Shown: one piece after another, positions 1-8,581 of the stretch | How the letters are laid out: each line of letters opens with the position of its first letter | Numbering within the stretch: the stretch's first letter is position 1 | NCBI GenBank assembly: GCA_963816535.1 | Contig: CAWFKW010000006.1 | Coordinates: 372,001-436,000 of the forward strand | Length of the DNA: 64,000 nt | Source: CAWFKW01 sp963816535 | GTDB taxonomy: Bacteria > Bacteroidota > Ignavibacteria > Tepidaquicellales > OLB5 | Direction: 5' to 3' | Translations under genes and position numbers: made by a program | The notes under the pieces: generated by a model | Database searches by the model: none | Told to the model about the DNA's origin: nothing | What the model saw: only the letters and a program-made list of their open reading frames with translations

Positions 1-426
1 ACCCGCTGACACAGTCTTGTTGCCGACCCCAAATCCTAACGAAAATGTGTGCATTGTGTAACCGGCAGTATCAGTAAACGCAGGTATTCTTAATCCGTAA
101 TATGCGGATTCATAGACCGCTGAAAATATGTTTTCACGGACGTTTCTGTATGCAAGTCCAACTCTGCCGAAATTCAGCAGGTAATCGAATTCATCAACTC
201 CGGAATTTCCGTTCAGAGTCTTTAAAAAAGCGTTTATTGTTGCGTTAAACTTATGATTTAAGCCCAGAACGGCCGGATTGTACCTGAAAGCGTTTGCGCC
301 TTCGTCATATGCGGAAAATAAGTACAGCTCATTGGATGGATTGAGCAGATTGAAATCCTGGGCAAATGAATTTACTGAAAATCCAATTATGAATATTAAA
401 ACGGGCAGTAATGGATTTTTTTTCAT
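1..426 (-). CDS. Secreted or outer-membrane protein, N-terminal 142 residues only
   Basis: The reading frame opens with ATG at 426-424 on the minus strand and stays open to the window edge, so the C-terminus is missing. It begins with a typical signal peptide (MKKNPLLPVLIFIIGFSVNSFAQ). The mature start reads FNLLNPSNELYLFSAYDEGA, followed by a FRYNPAVLGL stretch. A signal peptide followed by an NPA-type motif and alternating beta-strand-like sequence resembles the N-terminal part of PorV-like or other beta-barrel envelope proteins of this group, but the family cannot be fixed from 142 residues. It is divergent from the peroxiredoxin gene at 501, so the 75 bp between them should hold two promoters. 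Confidence 0.75.
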   Translation of the reverse strand, partial: MKKNPLLPVLIFIIGFSVNSFAQDFNLLNPSNELYLFSAYDEGANAFRYNPAVLGLNHKFNATINAFLKTLNGNSGVDEFDYLLNFGRVGLAYRNVRENIFSAVYESAYYGLRIPAFTDTAGYTMHTFSLGFGVGNKTVSAG

Positions 427-500
427 CTTATTGCGGTTTAGATTAACAGGCTTGCGAAATATTAGATTTAATTACTCAATATATAAATAAATTTAAAATT

Positions 501-1034
501 ATGTACCAGCAAATTTCCAATTTACTAAGGGTTTTCGGCGTTGCGCTATTTGTGTTGATCTCGTTCATTAACGCGAAAGCGCAGGACATAACCCTCAAAG
601 AAGGCGACTTGGCGCCCGATTTTAAGCTCCAGTCCGATGACGGCAGCTGGATAAAGTTATCCGATTATAAGGGAAATTCCAATGTGGTGCTTTATTTTTA
701 TCCCAAAGATAAAACCACGGGCTGCACTAAGGAGGCATGCAGCTTCAGGGATAATATTTCGAAGATAACTGATCAAAACGCGGTGGTCCTTGGCGTTAGC
801 GTGGATGACGTGGTTTCGCACAAATCTTTTAAGGATGATGACCACCTGAATTTTACGTTACTTGCAGATACAACTAAAGAAGTGTGTAAAGAGTATGGCG
901 GACTGAACCAATACGGCATGGCAAACCGCGTGACGTTCATAATCGGTAAAGACGGGACGATAAAGAAGATCTATCCGAATGTGGATGTGAATGAGCACTA
1001 CAAAGAGATAATAGAAGAATTGGGAAAAATATAG
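501..1034 (+). CDS. Exported Bcp-type peroxiredoxin
   Basis: Thiol peroxidase of the AhpC/TSA family, BCP/PrxQ class, which reduces hydrogen and organic peroxides. The thioredoxin fold spans about residues 30-177. The peroxidatic site is FYPKDKTTGCTKEACSFRD, with peroxidatic Cys75 and a second Cys80 five residues on, the spacing of atypical 2-Cys BCP proteins. Unlike cytosolic E. coli Bcp (about 156 aa) it has a hydrophobic N-terminus with an INAKAQ cleavage site, so it should act in the periplasm. It lies alone between a divergent gene and a repeat island. A hairpin with a T-run at 1164-1190 is a likely terminator. The family call is firm; export is inferred from the leader. Confidence 0.9.
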   Translation: MYQQISNLLRVFGVALFVLISFINAKAQDITLKEGDLAPDFKLQSDDGSWIKLSDYKGNSNVVLYFYPKDKTTGCTKEACSFRDNISKITDQNAVVLGVSVDDVVSHKSFKDDDHLNFTLLADTTKEVCKEYGGLNQYGMANRVTFIIGKDGTIKKIYPNVDVNEHYKEIIEELGKI

Positions 1035-1045
1035 AATGGTTAATA

Positions 1046-1104
1046 CCTCACCCCCGGCCCCTCTCCATGTGGAGAGGGGTGGCGCGAAGCGACGGGGAGA
1101 GGTG
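1046..1104. repeat. Short palindromic intergenic repeat, CTCTCC-GGAGAG family
   Basis: CCTCACCCCC, then CCTCTCC-ATG-TGGAGAGG and a second GGGGAGAGG, forming nested inverted repeats. Related copies are at 4957-5025 and 13648-13687. It has the size and form of a REP element. Confidence 0.7.
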
Positions 1105-1163
1105 AATTATGATTTATAGTATTTCAGTTTTGGGAGAATGAGAAAACAAGAAGAATCCCGTAG

Positions 1164-1191
1164 GGGCGGATAGAATTGTCCGCCCTTTTTT
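1164..1191 (+). terminator. Probable intrinsic terminator of the peroxiredoxin gene
   Basis: Stem GGGCGGA (1164-1170) pairs with TCCGCCC (1179-1185) and is followed by a T-run. It is 130 nt after the stop codon, beyond a palindromic repeat. Confidence 0.55.
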
Positions 1192-1286
1192 ATGGAATTT
1201 TATGCAGCAGTAGGGGACGCATCTCCGGGATGATCTAGCCCGTAAAAGTTTTAACGACGGTTTGCGTAATATTGTTTTCAAAAACA

Positions 1287-1700
1287 TTTTCTAAGATGCG
1301 TCCCCTGCATGAAGAGAAATAGGAAGGCGATTTAAAGAATTCGTGCCACGACTTGGAGTCGTAGGCACGATAACATATTTCTATAGTGTTTTCTAAGATG
1401 CGTCCCCTGCATGAAGAGAAATGGGAAGGCGATTTAAAGAATTCGTGCCACGACTTGGAGTCGTAGGCACGAGAAACATATTTTCGTGGCGCCTGCCTGT
1501 CCACGACTCCATCGAGTCGTTGACTCGTAGAGTTGCTGGCAGGCGACTTGGAGTCGTAGGCACGAGAAACATATTTTCGTGGCGCCTGCCTGTCCACGAC
1601 TCCATCGAGTCGTTGACTCGTAGAGCTGCTGGCAGGCGACTTGGAGTCGTAGGCACGAGAAACATATTTCGTGGCACGACTTCCCGTCGTGCCTACGAAT
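1287..1700. repeat. Composite tandem-repeat island (84-bp pair and 93-bp tandem array)
   Basis: An 84-bp segment at 1287-1370 recurs at 1389-1472 with one mismatch. From 1451 a 93-bp unit follows: 1451-1543, 1544-1636 and a partial third from 1637 to about 1675. Each unit contains GACTTGGAGTCGTAGGCACG, AACATATTTTCGTGG and GACTCCATCGAGTCGTTGACTCG, so the units are rich in inverted repeats. The array ends in a near-palindrome (CGTGGCACGACTTCCCGTCG onward) related to elements at 54317 and 54500. Open frames on both strands here follow the repeat period and have no coding character. The stretch 1035-1817 holds no gene. Confidence 0.85.
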
Positions 1701-1731
1701 GAAATAGAGGGGGGCTGCGGGGTGAGGCGTA

Positions 1732-1767
1732 AAAAAAGGCTGCCCTTTTAAGACAGCCCCTTTGAAA
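1732..1767 (-). terminator. Intrinsic terminator of the BNR-repeat gene
   Basis: Read on the minus strand: a GGCTGTC/GGCAGCC stem with a short loop followed by seven T, about 50 nt after the stop codon at 1818. Two further hairpins, at 1780-1799 and 1801-1824, lie between it and the gene end. Confidence 0.65.
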
Positions 1768-1817
1768 ATATTAGTTTATGATCCCGCTTTCAGCGGGATT
1801 GAAATAATCCTACCGGA

Positions 1818-3788
1818 TTATTTCAACAATATCATTTTTCTTACGTCTGTAAATCCGTCGGCATTTATTCTGTAATAATAAATCCCGCTTGGCAAATTGG
1901 AACCGTCAAAGTTCAGGTCATGATCGCCGGCCTGGACAACCTGGTTAACAGGCGTGGCAACTACCCTGCCGAGAACATCGTACACTTTTAAAGTTACAAA
2001 GGTCGATTTAGGAACCTTGTAATATATTACAGTGGACGGGTTGAACGGATTCGGATAGTTTTGTAAAAGCTGGTACGCCTGAGGAACGTCTGTTCCGTTT
2101 CCCGAGATACCTGTAAAGTTGCCAACAAGAATATTGAAATTGCGCGAGTGCACCCTCGGTCCGCCGGTCTCTGTTCCGGTTACAGTAACAGTATACGTTC
2201 CCAAAGGAACTGTAGCTGATACAACAGGGGTCACCACTAACTGGTCAGGAGTTCCCGTTAAAACCTTAACGTTGCTGGGCGACCACTGGAACGTAATTGT
2301 TCCGGGCGACGGCGACGGAGTAACTGATTGAGTATAAGTGACCGTGCCGGAATAATTGCCCATCATAGGAATGTAAACTATGTTAGGCACAGCGCCATTT
2401 TGTGAAATACTGTCAACTGCTCTGCTGAATGAAATACCATAATCCGGCAGATAGGCTGTGAAATCAGCTTTACTGTTATTCTGTCCAACGTAACATGGGA
2501 AAGTCGGCGCCTTACCTGAAATACTCTGGTAATCTCCGGCATAATTTGTGCTTCCCTGATTGAAAAAGCAGCTGTATGTGTTAAACGTCTGGTTGCTGAC
2601 TTTAAAGTTAACGAAAGTATTTCCGCCGTCTGTTGATTCGCCGCACCACAATTCATTTAGCGTATTTGATGCGTCGTTTCTTGTGTCCCACCAGATCACC
2701 CAAACACGTCCCAGGTTATCAACTGAAACATCGGGCATCCACTGCTGGGTTGTGGTCGCGTCATCGTTTACTCTAACAGCTGTGCTCCATGTTGCGCCAC
2801 CGTCAGTTGAGTGCGCGCAATAAACATCGGCTTCATCTGGTCCCGGCGGGTTTGTCGGGTAAACGTCATAAACATAACCTGCATGCGAGCCTGTTGTATT
2901 ATCAATAGCTATGTGCGGCATTCCGTTTACGCGGATATTATTCTGTACGCATTGCCTCCCGCCGTAAGCATGTCCCGGCTGGCTATGGCTATCTGCCACT
3001 ACTTCTGTAGACCATGTTGTGCCACCATCCGTAGATGTTCTCACGTTGGTGCCGCCTGTGCTGTTCCATGCAAGGTACACTTTTCCGTTTGCATCAACCG
3101 CTATATCGGGGCCCGGGTTGTTGCTGCTTGTTCCGAGATTAGCGCTGACAAGGGTCCATGTAGAACCGTTATTTGTGCTGCGCATAAGGGCTACACCGGC
3201 AGGGTTGACTGAAAAATTATCAAATGCTAAGTAAACATAATTTTTATAAGTTCCCTGTGTTTGGTCGGCGGCTATCCATTCCTTATCGATAGAAGCGATT
3301 CCACCGCCCGGCAGGAAAGGTATTGCCGTCCAGTTGACTCCCTGGTTAGAGGATTTATAAACAACAAATCCGTTAACGGCATTATTCAGCGTTGCAAGAT
3401 AAAAATTATTCTGACCGTCCGCAGCAAATGCAGGGTCTCCCTGGTTGGCTGAAATAGTTGAAGCAGTCCAGTTCAAACCCGCGTCGCTTGTATAAAAGAT
3501 TGATATGCCTCCGCCGAAGAACCCTGTTATCCTGTTATCAGTTGCGACAAAATTCAGCGGGTTTGAGGGATTTACAATTATGTCAGTTTCAAAGCCGCCC
3601 GGGGATGAGGTAACATAATAATTATCGAATGGCCCGTTTGATATGGCATCAATACCATATGGTTCGGGCGGCAAATACATTGGTTTCTCAACATGAAAGC
3701 GCGGCTGTGCAAAAGAAACGCTAACCATTAACGATAGGGCGATAACTGCAAATAATCCCTTTGCAATTGCTGTAGTGAAGTTCTTCAT
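1818..3788 (-). CDS. Secreted BNR/Asp-box (sialidase-like propeller) protein with T9SS sorting domain
   Basis: 656 residues. Signal peptide about 1-27 (VSVSFAQ). The body carries several Asp-box motifs (TSDAGLNWTA, SSNQGVNWTA, STNNGSTWTL, STDGGTTWST, STDGGATWST, STDGGNTF), the beta-hairpins of sialidase-type propellers. An Ig-like stretch follows at about 480-560. The last 83 residues (about 574-656) form a T9SS type A sorting domain starting LLQNYPNPFNPST and ending VRKMILLK. Sialidase catalytic residues (N-terminal Arg-Ile-Pro and the Tyr/Glu pair) are not evident, so enzyme activity should not be assumed; it may be a carbohydrate-binding or adhesion protein. It is probably exported through Sec, then through T9SS to the cell surface. 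Confidence 0.85.
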   Translation of the reverse strand: MKNFTTAIAKGLFAVIALSLMVSVSFAQPRFHVEKPMYLPPEPYGIDAISNGPFDNYYVTSSPGGFETDIIVNPSNPLNFVATDNRITGFFGGGISIFYTSDAGLNWTASTISANQGDPAFAADGQNNFYLATLNNAVNGFVVYKSSNQGVNWTAIPFLPGGGIASIDKEWIAADQTQGTYKNYVYLAFDNFSVNPAGVALMRSTNNGSTWTLVSANLGTSSNNPGPDIAVDANGKVYLAWNSTGGTNVRTSTDGGTTWSTEVVADSHSQPGHAYGGRQCVQNNIRVNGMPHIAIDNTTGSHAGYVYDVYPTNPPGPDEADVYCAHSTDGGATWSTAVRVNDDATTTQQWMPDVSVDNLGRVWVIWWDTRNDASNTLNELWCGESTDGGNTFVNFKVSNQTFNTYSCFFNQGSTNYAGDYQSISGKAPTFPCYVGQNNSKADFTAYLPDYGISFSRAVDSISQNGAVPNIVYIPMMGNYSGTVTYTQSVTPSPSPGTITFQWSPSNVKVLTGTPDQLVVTPVVSATVPLGTYTVTVTGTETGGPRVHSRNFNILVGNFTGISGNGTDVPQAYQLLQNYPNPFNPSTVIYYKVPKSTFVTLKVYDVLGRVVATPVNQVVQAGDHDLNFDGSNLPSGIYYYRINADGFTDVRKMILLK

Positions 3789-4019
3789 TTGTGAAATAAC
3801 ATTAAATTTGAAAATAATGTAATAATATCACTTCAAAACCCTAAAATCAATAAACAAATTAGTATTTTAGTAACCAAATGCCTTAGCTTCTAATCAGTAG
3901 GTTCCGTTTACGCCGCTTCTTGCGGAAAAAGTTACCTTTTATTTCAATCTTTGCTTGATTAATTTGTGTGATTGATACTGATTTTCACAATTTTCACTTA
4001 ATCACACTACTCAATTTTT

Positions 4020-4940
4020 ATGTCATTATTAGTTGTAGGCTCGTTGGCTCTTGATACAATCGAAACACCCTTTGGCAAAGCGGAAAGAACTCTTGGGGGC
4101 TCCGCGACCTTCGTGTCGGTTGCCGCATCTTACTTTCTTCAGCCGGTCAGGCTTGTTGGAGTCGTTGGCGGCGATTTCCCGAAAGAGGATATTGAATTCC
4201 TCAAAGACAGGGGCGTCGACCTGGAAGGGCTCCAGATCATCGAAGACGGGAAAACTTTCCACTGGCACGGCAAATATCACTATGACTTAAATTCGCGCGA
4301 TACCATAACAACTGAATTAAACGTGTTCGCGGATTTCGACCCGATAATCCCTGAGGCGTTCCAAAGAAGCTCATATCTATGTCTGGGGAATATAAACCCC
4401 GAGCTTCAGAAAAAAGTATTGCTGCAAATGTCAGGACCAAAACTTATTGTTGCAGATACTATGAATTTCTGGATTGAGGGGAAACACGATGCGCTGCTTG
4501 ACGTTATTAAACATATTAATGTTTTGATAATAAACGATTCTGAAGCAAGAGAGCTTTCGGGCGAAGCAAACCTGATAAAAGCGGCAAGGCGCATCGAAGA
4601 GATGGGACCGAAAACATTGATAATAAAAAAAGGCGAACACGGCGCCCTTTTGTTTCATGAGAACGAAATGTTCAGCGCGCCCGCTTACCCGCTCGAATCT
4701 ATTTTTGACCCGACCGGCGCCGGCGATAGCTTCGCAGGCGGTTTTATAGGTTACCTTGCAAAGACAGATGATATCTCGTACGAGAATATGAAACGCGCCG
4801 TAGTTTACGGCAGCACAATCGCATCTTTCGCAGTAGAAAAGTTTTCGCTCGAGGGGATAAAGGACCTTTCATATTTTGAGATCAAAGACCGCTTCAACGA
4901 ATTCAAAAGATTCTCGAGCTTCGACGCAAAAGAACTTTAA
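4020..4940 (+). CDS. PfkB-family sugar or nucleoside kinase
   Basis: 306 residues, the usual length for ribokinase-like kinases, which phosphorylate a sugar or nucleoside hydroxyl with ATP. The N-terminal substrate motif is LGGSATFVSVAASYF (25-39), and the middle NDSEAREL motif is at 172-179. The C-terminal signature DPTGAGDSFAGG is at 230-241, with Asp236 as catalytic base and the GAGD anion hole. The substrate cannot be read from sequence. The next gene, 109 bp on and co-directional, encodes an MtnA-type aldose-1-phosphate isomerase. This suggests a kinase making a 1-phosphorylated pentose (5-methylthioribose, 5-deoxyribose or ribose-1-phosphate) for it. That link is inference. Confidence 0.88.
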   Translation: MSLLVVGSLALDTIETPFGKAERTLGGSATFVSVAASYFLQPVRLVGVVGGDFPKEDIEFLKDRGVDLEGLQIIEDGKTFHWHGKYHYDLNSRDTITTELNVFADFDPIIPEAFQRSSYLCLGNINPELQKKVLLQMSGPKLIVADTMNFWIEGKHDALLDVIKHINVLIINDSEARELSGEANLIKAARRIEEMGPKTLIIKKGEHGALLFHENEMFSAPAYPLESIFDPTGAGDSFAGGFIGYLAKTDDISYENMKRAVVYGSTIASFAVEKFSLEGIKDLSYFEIKDRFNEFKRFSSFDAKEL

Positions 4941-4956
4941 AGGCAATGAGTTGCTA

Positions 4957-5025
4957 CCTCTCCCCCTAACCCCCTCTCCACATGGAGAGGGGGAAGCGAA
5001 CCCGAAGGGAGAGCAGGGGGTGAGG
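4957..5025. repeat. Short palindromic intergenic repeat, CTCTCC-GGAGAG family
   Basis: CCCCCTCTCCACATGGAGAG core inside a larger imperfect palindrome that ends GGGGGTGAGG. Same family as 1046-1104 and 13648-13687. It separates the PfkB kinase and isomerase genes. Confidence 0.7.
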
Positions 5026-5049
5026 TATAAGAGAAAATTTCTCTGATGT

Positions 5050-6129
5050 ATGATTGATAAACTTGAATATACCAACAACCACGAGCTGGTTTACCTTGAC
5101 CAGACTTTGCTGCCGCTAAAGGAAAAATACGTCAAGGCAAAAACTTACAAAGATGTTATAGACGCGATTGTTAAGCTCAAGATCCGGGGGGCGCCGCTGA
5201 TAGGCATAGCCGCCGCTTACGGAGTTGTTATAGGCGTGCACAGCATCAAAACAGATAACAGGAAGAACTTTGAAATTCATTTTTTCAAAGTTATAGATGC
5301 TTTCAGAAATTCGCGCCCAACAGCTAAAAACCTGTTTTACGCTTTGGACAGAATGACAAAAGTTTATAATGAGAACTCCGGCAAAGATTTTTTGGATATT
5401 GAAGACGCGCTGCTTAGAGAGGCCGATAGCATACTGGACGAAGATACCGAGATGTGCAAAAGGATTGGTGTTAACGGCTCGGACCTTATCGGTGAAAAAT
5501 CTAACATAATTACCCACTGTAATACAGGCGAGCTTGCAACCGGAGGAATTGGAACGGCGCTTGGTATAATAACTACCGCCAAAACCCAGGGCAAGGATGT
5601 TTTTGTTTACGTTGACGAAACAAGGCCGCTTCTTCAGGGCGCAAGACTCACAACTTATGAGCTTGATAAAAATGATATTGATTACGACCTTATTATAGAC
5701 TCGATGGCGGCAAACCTGATGAAGGAAGAACAGGTAGATTGCGTGATAATAGGCGCCGACAGGATAGCTTCCAACGGCGACGCCGTGAATAAAGTGGGAA
5801 GTTATTCGCTTGCAGTTAACGCCGCGTTTCACAAAATTCCGTTTTACGTTGCCGCCCCAAGCTCCACAATTGATTTTGATATCGAATCAGGGGATAAGAT
5901 AAAGATCGAGGAACGCGACGCAGACGAGATAAGGACAATCAACGGTGAATATGTCACGGGCTCTCACGTGAACGTGATGAACCCTGCGTTTGACCTCGTC
6001 CCGAATGAGCTGATAACGGCGATAATAACCGAGTATAAGGTGCATTATGCGCCGTATAATTTTAAAGGATTAAAGCATATGTTCCGTTCGTATGTTCAAA
6101 CGATATCTCATAAAGAAGATGAAGTGTAA
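5050..6129 (+). CDS. mtnA: S-methyl-5-thioribose-1-phosphate isomerase (MtnA/eIF2B-alpha family)
   Basis: 359 residues. Isomerises 5-methylthioribose-1-phosphate to the ribulose form in the methionine salvage pathway. Visible are the phosphate-binding KIRGAPLIGIAAAYG (44-58), HCNTGELATGG with catalytic Cys157, and GADRIASNGDAVNKVGSY with catalytic Asp237, matching the Cys160/Asp240 pair of the Bacillus enzyme. No other methionine-salvage genes are nearby. The same fold acts on 5-deoxyribose-1-phosphate and, in archaeal relatives, ribose-1,5-bisphosphate, so the in vivo substrate is open. It ends directly before recO (stop at 6127-6129, ATG at 6130). Confidence 0.92.
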   Translation: MIDKLEYTNNHELVYLDQTLLPLKEKYVKAKTYKDVIDAIVKLKIRGAPLIGIAAAYGVVIGVHSIKTDNRKNFEIHFFKVIDAFRNSRPTAKNLFYALDRMTKVYNENSGKDFLDIEDALLREADSILDEDTEMCKRIGVNGSDLIGEKSNIITHCNTGELATGGIGTALGIITTAKTQGKDVFVYVDETRPLLQGARLTTYELDKNDIDYDLIIDSMAANLMKEEQVDCVIIGADRIASNGDAVNKVGSYSLAVNAAFHKIPFYVAAPSSTIDFDIESGDKIKIEERDADEIRTINGEYVTGSHVNVMNPAFDLVPNELITAIITEYKVHYAPYNFKGLKHMFRSYVQTISHKEDEV

Positions 6130-6858
6130 ATGCCCCAGGTAAAAACCGAAGCCATACTGCTGAAAGGAAACAATTACAGGGAGAGGAGCAAGATCCTTAC
6201 TCTATACACACGCTCTCACGGGAAGATGAGCATGATAGCCAAAGGGGTGAGGGACGTAAAGAGCCGGTGGGGCGGAGTACTGCAGTCTATGGCGCATCTG
6301 AATATTATTTTTTATTATAACGAGAACCGCACGCTTCATCTTATTACGGGCGCCGATTATGCCGGATCGTTCAGCGGAATTTACGGCGATTTTGAAAAAA
6401 TGCAGATCGGCTTCAGAATTATTGAGCTGCTGAACAAAACTACCGAGGAACACCAGGATAACGAAGAATTGTTTTCACTGGCAGTCTCGTCACTTGAAAG
6501 GCTTGACGAAGCAACTAAAAATTATGTAAATTTGTTATTTAATTTTGAGATTTGCCTGGCAAAGATACTGGGCTTCGAGCTAAACCCTGAGGCTCCCGCC
6601 GGCGTCTTATTTACAGGAGGCGGCTCTGTTGGTGACGGATTTTACCGGAACCTTTCTTTATCGAAAGGCGACTTAAAAACAATAAATACAATAGCTGAAG
6701 GGAACTTTAATAGCCTGATGGCTCTTAATATTTCAGAAGCTTCCGGGAAAAATCTGGACAGGTTCTTTGATATGTACTTCAGGATCCACATTGAAAATTT
6801 GAGTATTTCTAAAACACAAAAAGTGATAAATTCGAAGGAGTTTTCTATTAGAGCCTGA
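6130..6858 (+). CDS. recO: DNA repair protein RecO
   Basis: 242 residues. Recombination mediator that with RecR loads RecA onto SSB-coated DNA in RecF-pathway repair. The N-terminal OB-fold is clear (KTEAILLKGNNYRERSKIL, then LYTRSHGKMSMIAKGVRDVK, residues about 5-45). A helical C-terminal domain carries the NYVNLLFNFEICLAKILGFE segment. The Cys4 zinc site found in many RecO proteins is absent here, as in several Bacteroidota members. The gene starts immediately after the mtnA stop codon, so translation is probably coupled. Confidence 0.92.
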   Translation: MPQVKTEAILLKGNNYRERSKILTLYTRSHGKMSMIAKGVRDVKSRWGGVLQSMAHLNIIFYYNENRTLHLITGADYAGSFSGIYGDFEKMQIGFRIIELLNKTTEEHQDNEELFSLAVSSLERLDEATKNYVNLLFNFEICLAKILGFELNPEAPAGVLFTGGGSVGDGFYRNLSLSKGDLKTINTIAEGNFNSLMALNISEASGKNLDRFFDMYFRIHIENLSISKTQKVINSKEFSIRA

Positions 6859-6913
6859 AAAACTACGGATTGATTTAACAAAAGTAAAATAAATCATAAG
6901 GAGAATCATTAAA

Positions 6914-8431
6914 ATGTCCAAAAAATCAATTATTGCTGCGGGATTTGTAGTTTTGTTCGCGCTTGTTTTCGGGGCTTTGTTGATAGCCAACTTCAGCGGA
7001 GTTAGGGTTGTTTATTCCGATTCACAGATCGAGTTTAATACAACGCCTCCCCTGAAAGTGAGCCCGGAAGTCAAGAGCATGAACGATGCTTTTGTAGATA
7101 TCTGCAAAGCAGTCACGCCTACCGTAGTCAGTATCACAGTAAAAACAGACCGCAAGACTGAAAAAAATCCGCAGGATAACGACCAGTTCAAGTTCTTCTT
7201 CGGGCCGGATTTCCAGATGCCTGAACAGGGACCTGAAATAGGCAGCGGTTCAGGAGTTATTATTTCCAAAGACGGTTACATAGTAACCAATAACCACGTT
7301 GTTAAAGAAGCTGGCGAAGACGGTATCACTGTAACGCTTCTTGATAAAAGAGAGTTCAAAGCTAAAGTGATCGGCACGGATGCCAACACAGATCTTGCGG
7401 TAATTAAAATAGAAGCAAATGACCTGCCGACAATGTCATTCGGTAATTCAGATAATTGCCAGGTTGGCGAGTGGGTTCTTGCGATAGGCAACCCGCTGGG
7501 CTTAAATTACACTGTTACTGCCGGTATTGTAAGCGCAATGGGAAGAAATATTGGTATTAACGGCGGCGGCTACGGAATAGAGAGTTTTATACAAACCGAT
7601 GCGGCTATAAACCCGGGGAACAGCGGCGGCGCGCTAGTTGATATTAACGGCCAGCTTGTCGGGATAAACTCTGCGATAAAATCAAATAACGGTTATTACG
7701 AAGGGTATGGATTTGCAATTCCGGTTAACCTCGTTAAGGGAGTTGTATCAGAGCTTATTAAAAACGGAAAAGTATCCCGCGGATACATTGGCGTGCAGAT
7801 ACAGCAGATAGACGAGACCATGGCAAAGGCTCTGGGCCTTGATAAAGCAAAAGGCGTTCTTGTTCAGTCGGTTCAAAAGGGCGGCGCGGGCGAAGATGCC
7901 GGGATAAAAGAAGGCGATGTAATTTTATCCGTTGACGGAAAAGAAGTCAATGCGCCGAACGAGCTCCAGGTTATAATTGGCAGCCACCATCCTGGCGAGT
8001 CGGTTAAGCTTGCTCTTTTCAGAGACGGAAAGACGCTGGATAAAGATGTAACGCTGAAACCCAAAGCTGATGACAATCAGCAGACAGCTTTAAACAATCC
8101 TCATAACGATCAGGAAGGTACAAACGGCGAATCTTCGTCCGGTAAAGAAATAAAGCCTATGGGCGTTTCTGTAGCTTCGATCACAGGTTCAATGAAGGAT
8201 AAGCTGAAGATCAGCGGCGGAGTAATGGTAACAGCCGTAGATAACTATTCCGATGCTTTTATGAGAGGGCTCAGAAAAGGCATGGTTATTGTTGAGGCCA
8301 ATAAGAAGTCAGTAAGCAATGTTGAAGACCTTGCAGAATCAGTGAAGGGCAAAAACAAGGGCGATTCAGTGCTTCTTAAGGTAGTTGACCAAACCGGCCA
8401 GGAGCGTATTATGGCGGTTGAACTGCAATAA
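6914..8431 (+). CDS. htrA: HtrA/DegP-type serine protease with two PDZ domains
   Basis: 505 residues. Periplasmic protease and chaperone for misfolded envelope proteins (MEROPS S1C). An N-terminal hydrophobic segment (about 5-28) is a signal anchor or uncleaved leader. The trypsin-like domain has the full triad: His128 in IVTNNHVV, Asp160 in NTDLAVIKI, Ser237 in INPGNSGGALV. PDZ1 is about 280-370 (RGYIGVQIQQI). A low-complexity linker follows, then PDZ2 at about 415-505 (GVSVASITGSM). A good Shine-Dalgarno (AAGGAG, 6898-6903) fixes the start. The 13-bp hairpin at 8449-8475 closes the unit. Confidence 0.94.
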   Translation: MSKKSIIAAGFVVLFALVFGALLIANFSGVRVVYSDSQIEFNTTPPLKVSPEVKSMNDAFVDICKAVTPTVVSITVKTDRKTEKNPQDNDQFKFFFGPDFQMPEQGPEIGSGSGVIISKDGYIVTNNHVVKEAGEDGITVTLLDKREFKAKVIGTDANTDLAVIKIEANDLPTMSFGNSDNCQVGEWVLAIGNPLGLNYTVTAGIVSAMGRNIGINGGGYGIESFIQTDAAINPGNSGGALVDINGQLVGINSAIKSNNGYYEGYGFAIPVNLVKGVVSELIKNGKVSRGYIGVQIQQIDETMAKALGLDKAKGVLVQSVQKGGAGEDAGIKEGDVILSVDGKEVNAPNELQVIIGSHHPGESVKLALFRDGKTLDKDVTLKPKADDNQQTALNNPHNDQEGTNGESSSGKEIKPMGVSVASITGSMKDKLKISGGVMVTAVDNYSDAFMRGLRKGMVIVEANKKSVSNVEDLAESVKGKNKGDSVLLKVVDQTGQERIMAVELQ

Positions 8432-8448
8432 AGTTGACATGCTTTAAA

Positions 8449-8475
8449 GGAAAACGGCTAATTTAGCCGTTTTCC
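8449..8475 (+). terminator. Hairpin downstream of htrA
   Basis: GGAAAACGGCTAA and TTAGCCGTTTTCC form a perfect 13-bp inverted repeat 18 nt after the stop codon. The T-run is weak, so it may terminate or only stabilise the 3' end. Confidence 0.6.
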
Positions 8476-8529
8476 TGCATTTTATACGGCTTTTTTCTCA
8501 TATAACGCTTTCCGGTGAGAAATTTAAGC

Positions 8530-8560
8530 TTGACATTAGTTGCAAAATTTGATAATTTTG
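8530..8560 (+). promoter_or_regulatory. Bacteroidota-type promoter for the small T9SS gene
   Basis: TTGACA with TTG at 8530-8532, exactly 20 nt, then TAATTTTG at 8553-8560, matching the -33 TTG / -7 TAnnTTTG consensus. It lies 22 nt upstream of the ATG at 8582. The 11220-11250 site has the same TTGACA, spacing and -7 box. Confidence 0.7.
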
Positions 8561-8581
8561 TGAAACTTTATAGAAAGGTAA

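Noticed and set aside
278..490. 70-codon plus-strand frame at the left edge
   Set aside because: It overlaps the minus-strand gene with a clean signal peptide that runs off the window edge.
1451..1675. CRISPR array
   Set aside because: The 93-bp units are contiguous with no unique spacers, and no cas genes are present.
1235..1702. Overlapping open frames on both strands inside the tandem repeats
   Set aside because: The translations repeat with the DNA period in several frames at once and have no signal, domain or ribosome-binding site.
2811..3212. Long open frame opposite the BNR-repeat gene
   Set aside because: Antisense shadow; the minus-strand product has a signal peptide, Asp-boxes and a sorting domain.
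1818..3788. Active sialidase
   Set aside because: Asp-boxes are present but the catalytic Arg triad and Tyr/Glu nucleophile are not evident, so only the fold is claimed.
5116..5832. 238-codon open frame antisense to mtnA
   Set aside because: It lies wholly within a gene with clear catalytic motifs; its translation is Cys/Tyr-rich and unlike any protein family.
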